NCBI GenBank assembly: GCA_003697085.1
Contig: RFFU01000119.1
Span: 1 to 7,732, forward strand
Reading direction: 5' to 3'
From: Candidatus Hydrogenedentota bacterium
GTDB lineage: Bacteria; UBA8481; J006
DNA length: 7,732 bases
Shown: piece by piece, positions 7,029 to 7,732 of the stretch
How the letters are laid out: each line of letters opens with the position of its first letter
Numbering within the stretch: position 1 is the first letter of the stretch
Made by a program: the position numbers and the translations under genes
Notes under the pieces: model-generated
Seen by the model: the letters and a program-made list of their open reading frames with translations, nothing else
What the model was told of the DNA's origin: nothing
The model's database searches: none

Positions 7029-7066
7029 GTCATTCCGAGGAGGGCGAAGCCCGACGAGGAATCCCC
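7029..7066 (-). repeat. Palindromic intergenic repeat, copy 2 (inverted)
   Basis: Read on the minus strand this begins GGGGGATTCCTCG and ends CTCGGAATGACA, the same termini as the copy at 41-76. The outer arms are ATTCC (7032-7036) and GGAAT (7058-7062). The core hairpin here is GGGC (7042-7045), GAA and GCCC (7049-7052), quite different from the GGCGCC core of copy 1 but still self-complementary. The two copies face each other across the tRNA and the operon. Confidence 0.75.
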
Positions 7067-7113
7067 CAAGAGTGCCGACCAGCGAAGCGGGCAATGAACA
7101 CTTTCCTGGGAGC

Positions 7114-7130
7114 GCAGGCATCTTGCCTGC
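7114..7130 (+). repeat. Perfect palindrome with 7-base arms
   Basis: GCAGGCA (7114-7120), TCT, TGCCTGC (7124-7130) forms a perfect seven-pair stem with a three-base loop. It has no T-run after it, so it is not a standard intrinsic terminator. It sits ten bases before another perfect hairpin, and the two look like parts of one repeat cluster. Confidence 0.7.
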
Positions 7131-7140
7131 AGAAATGGGG

Positions 7141-7160
7141 CGCAGGTTCTCCAACCTGCG
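7141..7160 (+). repeat. Perfect hairpin repeat with 8-base arms (intact copy)
   Basis: CGCAGGTT (7141-7148), CTCC, AACCTGCG (7153-7160) gives an eight-pair stem and a tetraloop. The following TAGGGCCGAT is also shared with the decayed copy at 6981-7011, so the repeat unit extends to about 7170. Confidence 0.7.
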
Positions 7161-7174
7161 TAGGGCCGATCGGT

Positions 7175-7200
7175 AGTGCGCAGACTAAAGGGTCCGCACT
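7175..7200 (+). other. Imperfect hairpin after the repeat cluster
   Basis: AGTGCG (7175-7180) pairs with CGCACT (7195-7200), and the inner GAC (7183-7185) pairs with GTC (7192-7194) across a two-base bulge. The nearest T-run (7216-7219) is about 16 bases further on, too far for a classic intrinsic terminator. It could stabilise the 3' end of the operon transcript after Rho-dependent release and trimming. Confidence 0.4.
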
Positions 7201-7334
7201 CCATAACATCTGTCTCTTTTCCCTTTCCCCTTTTTCTTTGCCCCTACCCTTGACCTTTCGCTTGTCCTTGCCCTCGACCCTGCCCTTGCCCTCTTACTTT
7301 TGCCCTTTGCCTTTTGCCCTTTGCCTTTCTTTTG
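7201..7334 (+). terminator. C/T-rich, G-poor tract: candidate Rho-dependent termination region
   Basis: By hand count, bases 7201-7320 hold 50 C, 50 T, 12 G and 8 A. The plus-strand RNA would be almost unstructured and rich in YC dinucleotides, the known character of Rho-utilisation sites. It lies after the last operon gene and before a convergent gene, where termination is needed, and no intrinsic terminator is visible between 6940 and 7408. The tract is internally repetitive, with units such as TTGCCCT and TTTGCC, so it may simply be low-complexity DNA. Confidence 0.35.
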
Positions 7335-7397
7335 TTCCGTGTCTTCCGTGTGTTCCGTGGTTTTCCTTTCTTCCGTGTAGTTCCGTGTGCTCCGTGG
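7335..7397 (+). repeat. Degenerate short tandem array of TTCCGTG units
   Basis: Six copies of (T/C)TCCGTG start at 7335, 7344, 7353, 7371, 7381 and 7390. Spacing is about 9-10 bases, with one double gap. On the minus strand the units read CACGGAA or CACGGAG. The array lies immediately downstream of the radical SAM stop codon. There is no coding frame and no CRISPR-like spacer structure. Confidence 0.65.
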
Positions 7398-7408
7398 TTT
7401 CTCGGCGC

Positions 7409-7732
7409 CTACGGTTTCCCACTCATTTTCATCGTCTCGATCAATGTCGGGTAGGCTTCGCAGGGGGTCCAGCAGTGGGGGCAGTTGCCGGCCGCGATAT
7501 CGTGACGGAGTCTTTCCGCGGCGGTGCTTCGAAGAATCTTTCTCAGGGAATAATTCTGTTCTCGAAGCCGTCCCACAATTCGGTCGTCCGTGATGCAGGG
7601 ATGAACCTCACCGGTGGGGCTGACGAAGACACTGGCGAAGAGACTTCGGCAGGGGAGGGGGCAGCGATTCGTCGAGAGGAATTTCGGAAGGAGGAGGCGA
7701 TAGTGTTTCTCGAGCGTTCCGGCGAAAAATTC
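7409..7732 (-). CDS. Radical SAM protein with SPASM-like C-terminal domain (partial)
   Basis: The frame is open from the window edge to a TAG at 7409-7411, giving the last 107 residues; start and catalytic N-terminal part lie outside the window. Visible residues show Cys24 and Cys28 (RCPLPC), then C28-x12-G41-x4-C46 with the sequence VFVSPTGEVHPC. Next come VGRLRE and SLRKILRS, which resemble the usual 'G-N-L-xx-xx-I-w-xS' linker, and finally C84-x2-C87-x3-C91 in NCPHCWTPCEAY. Cx9-15Gx4C followed by a Cys-rich end is the SPASM pattern, which binds auxiliary iron-sulfur clusters in radical SAM enzymes that modify peptides or carbohydrates. The CxxxCxxC core that binds SAM is not in view, so the enzyme class rests on the C-terminal domain alone and the substrate is unknown. 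The gene is convergent to the transport operon and probably unrelated to it. Confidence 0.75.
   Translation of the reverse strand, partial: EFFAGTLEKHYRLLLPKFLSTNRCPLPCRSLFASVFVSPTGEVHPCITDDRIVGRLREQNYSLRKILRSTAAERLRHDIAAGNCPHCWTPCEAYPTLIETMKMSGKP

Noticed and set aside
6946-7176. 76-codon plus-strand open frame after the operon
   Set aside because: It runs through three repeat elements, and its repeated FKLRRAD / FSNLRRAD and SAGILPA words are translations of those hairpins. It has no ribosome-binding site and no coding character.
7335-7397. Possible CRISPR array
   Set aside because: The units are only seven bases with two- to three-base gaps, so there is no repeat-spacer architecture.
7387-7593. 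68-codon plus-strand open frame
   Set aside because: It is antisense to the radical SAM gene, whose cysteine motifs make the minus strand clearly the coding one.

Overview
The window reads as chromosome of an uncultured or environmental bacterium with a double-membrane or similar envelope. GC is fairly high, judged by eye at high fifties. The tRNA has no encoded CCA, a lipoprotein signal is present, and the intergenic DNA holds several families of short palindromic repeats. I cannot assign a phylum from sequence alone.

Layout. Bases 1-165 carry one palindromic repeat copy (41-76) and a plausible sigma70-type promoter (120-148). A tRNA-Leu(CAG) follows at 166-249. Six tightly packed plus-strand genes run from 306 to 6939: a TauE/SafE-family membrane protein, a family 5 solute-binding lipoprotein, two DppB/DppC-type permeases and two DppD/DppF-type ATPases. 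Every junction inside this block is an overlap or a 2-base gap, so it is almost certainly one operon. Only 56 bases separate it from the tRNA and I see no convincing terminator there, so it may share the tRNA promoter. Bases 6940-7408 have no gene but are crowded with structure: a degenerate and an intact copy of a hairpin repeat, a second copy (inverted) of the repeat at 41-76, a perfect palindrome, a C/T-rich G-poor tract that looks like a Rho-loading region, and an array of TTCCGTG units. At 7409-7732 the minus strand holds the C-terminal 107 residues of a radical SAM protein with a SPASM-like cysteine pattern, convergent to the operon.

How it works together. The lipoprotein captures a peptide-like or other family 5 ligand, the two permeases form the channel, and the two ATPases drive import. 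The TauE/SafE protein is translationally coupled at the head of the operon. It would be expected to move a small anion such as a sulfur oxyanion or organosulfonate, possibly connected to what the importer brings in; that link is inference.

The most unusual points are the C-terminal membrane segment on a binding protein that already has a lipobox, the extra N-terminal helix on the second permease, the TauE-importer coupling, and the inverted repeat pair with different but self-complementary hairpin heads bracketing the tRNA and operon. I found no CRISPR array, transposase, phage gene or clearly new defence or biosynthetic system.
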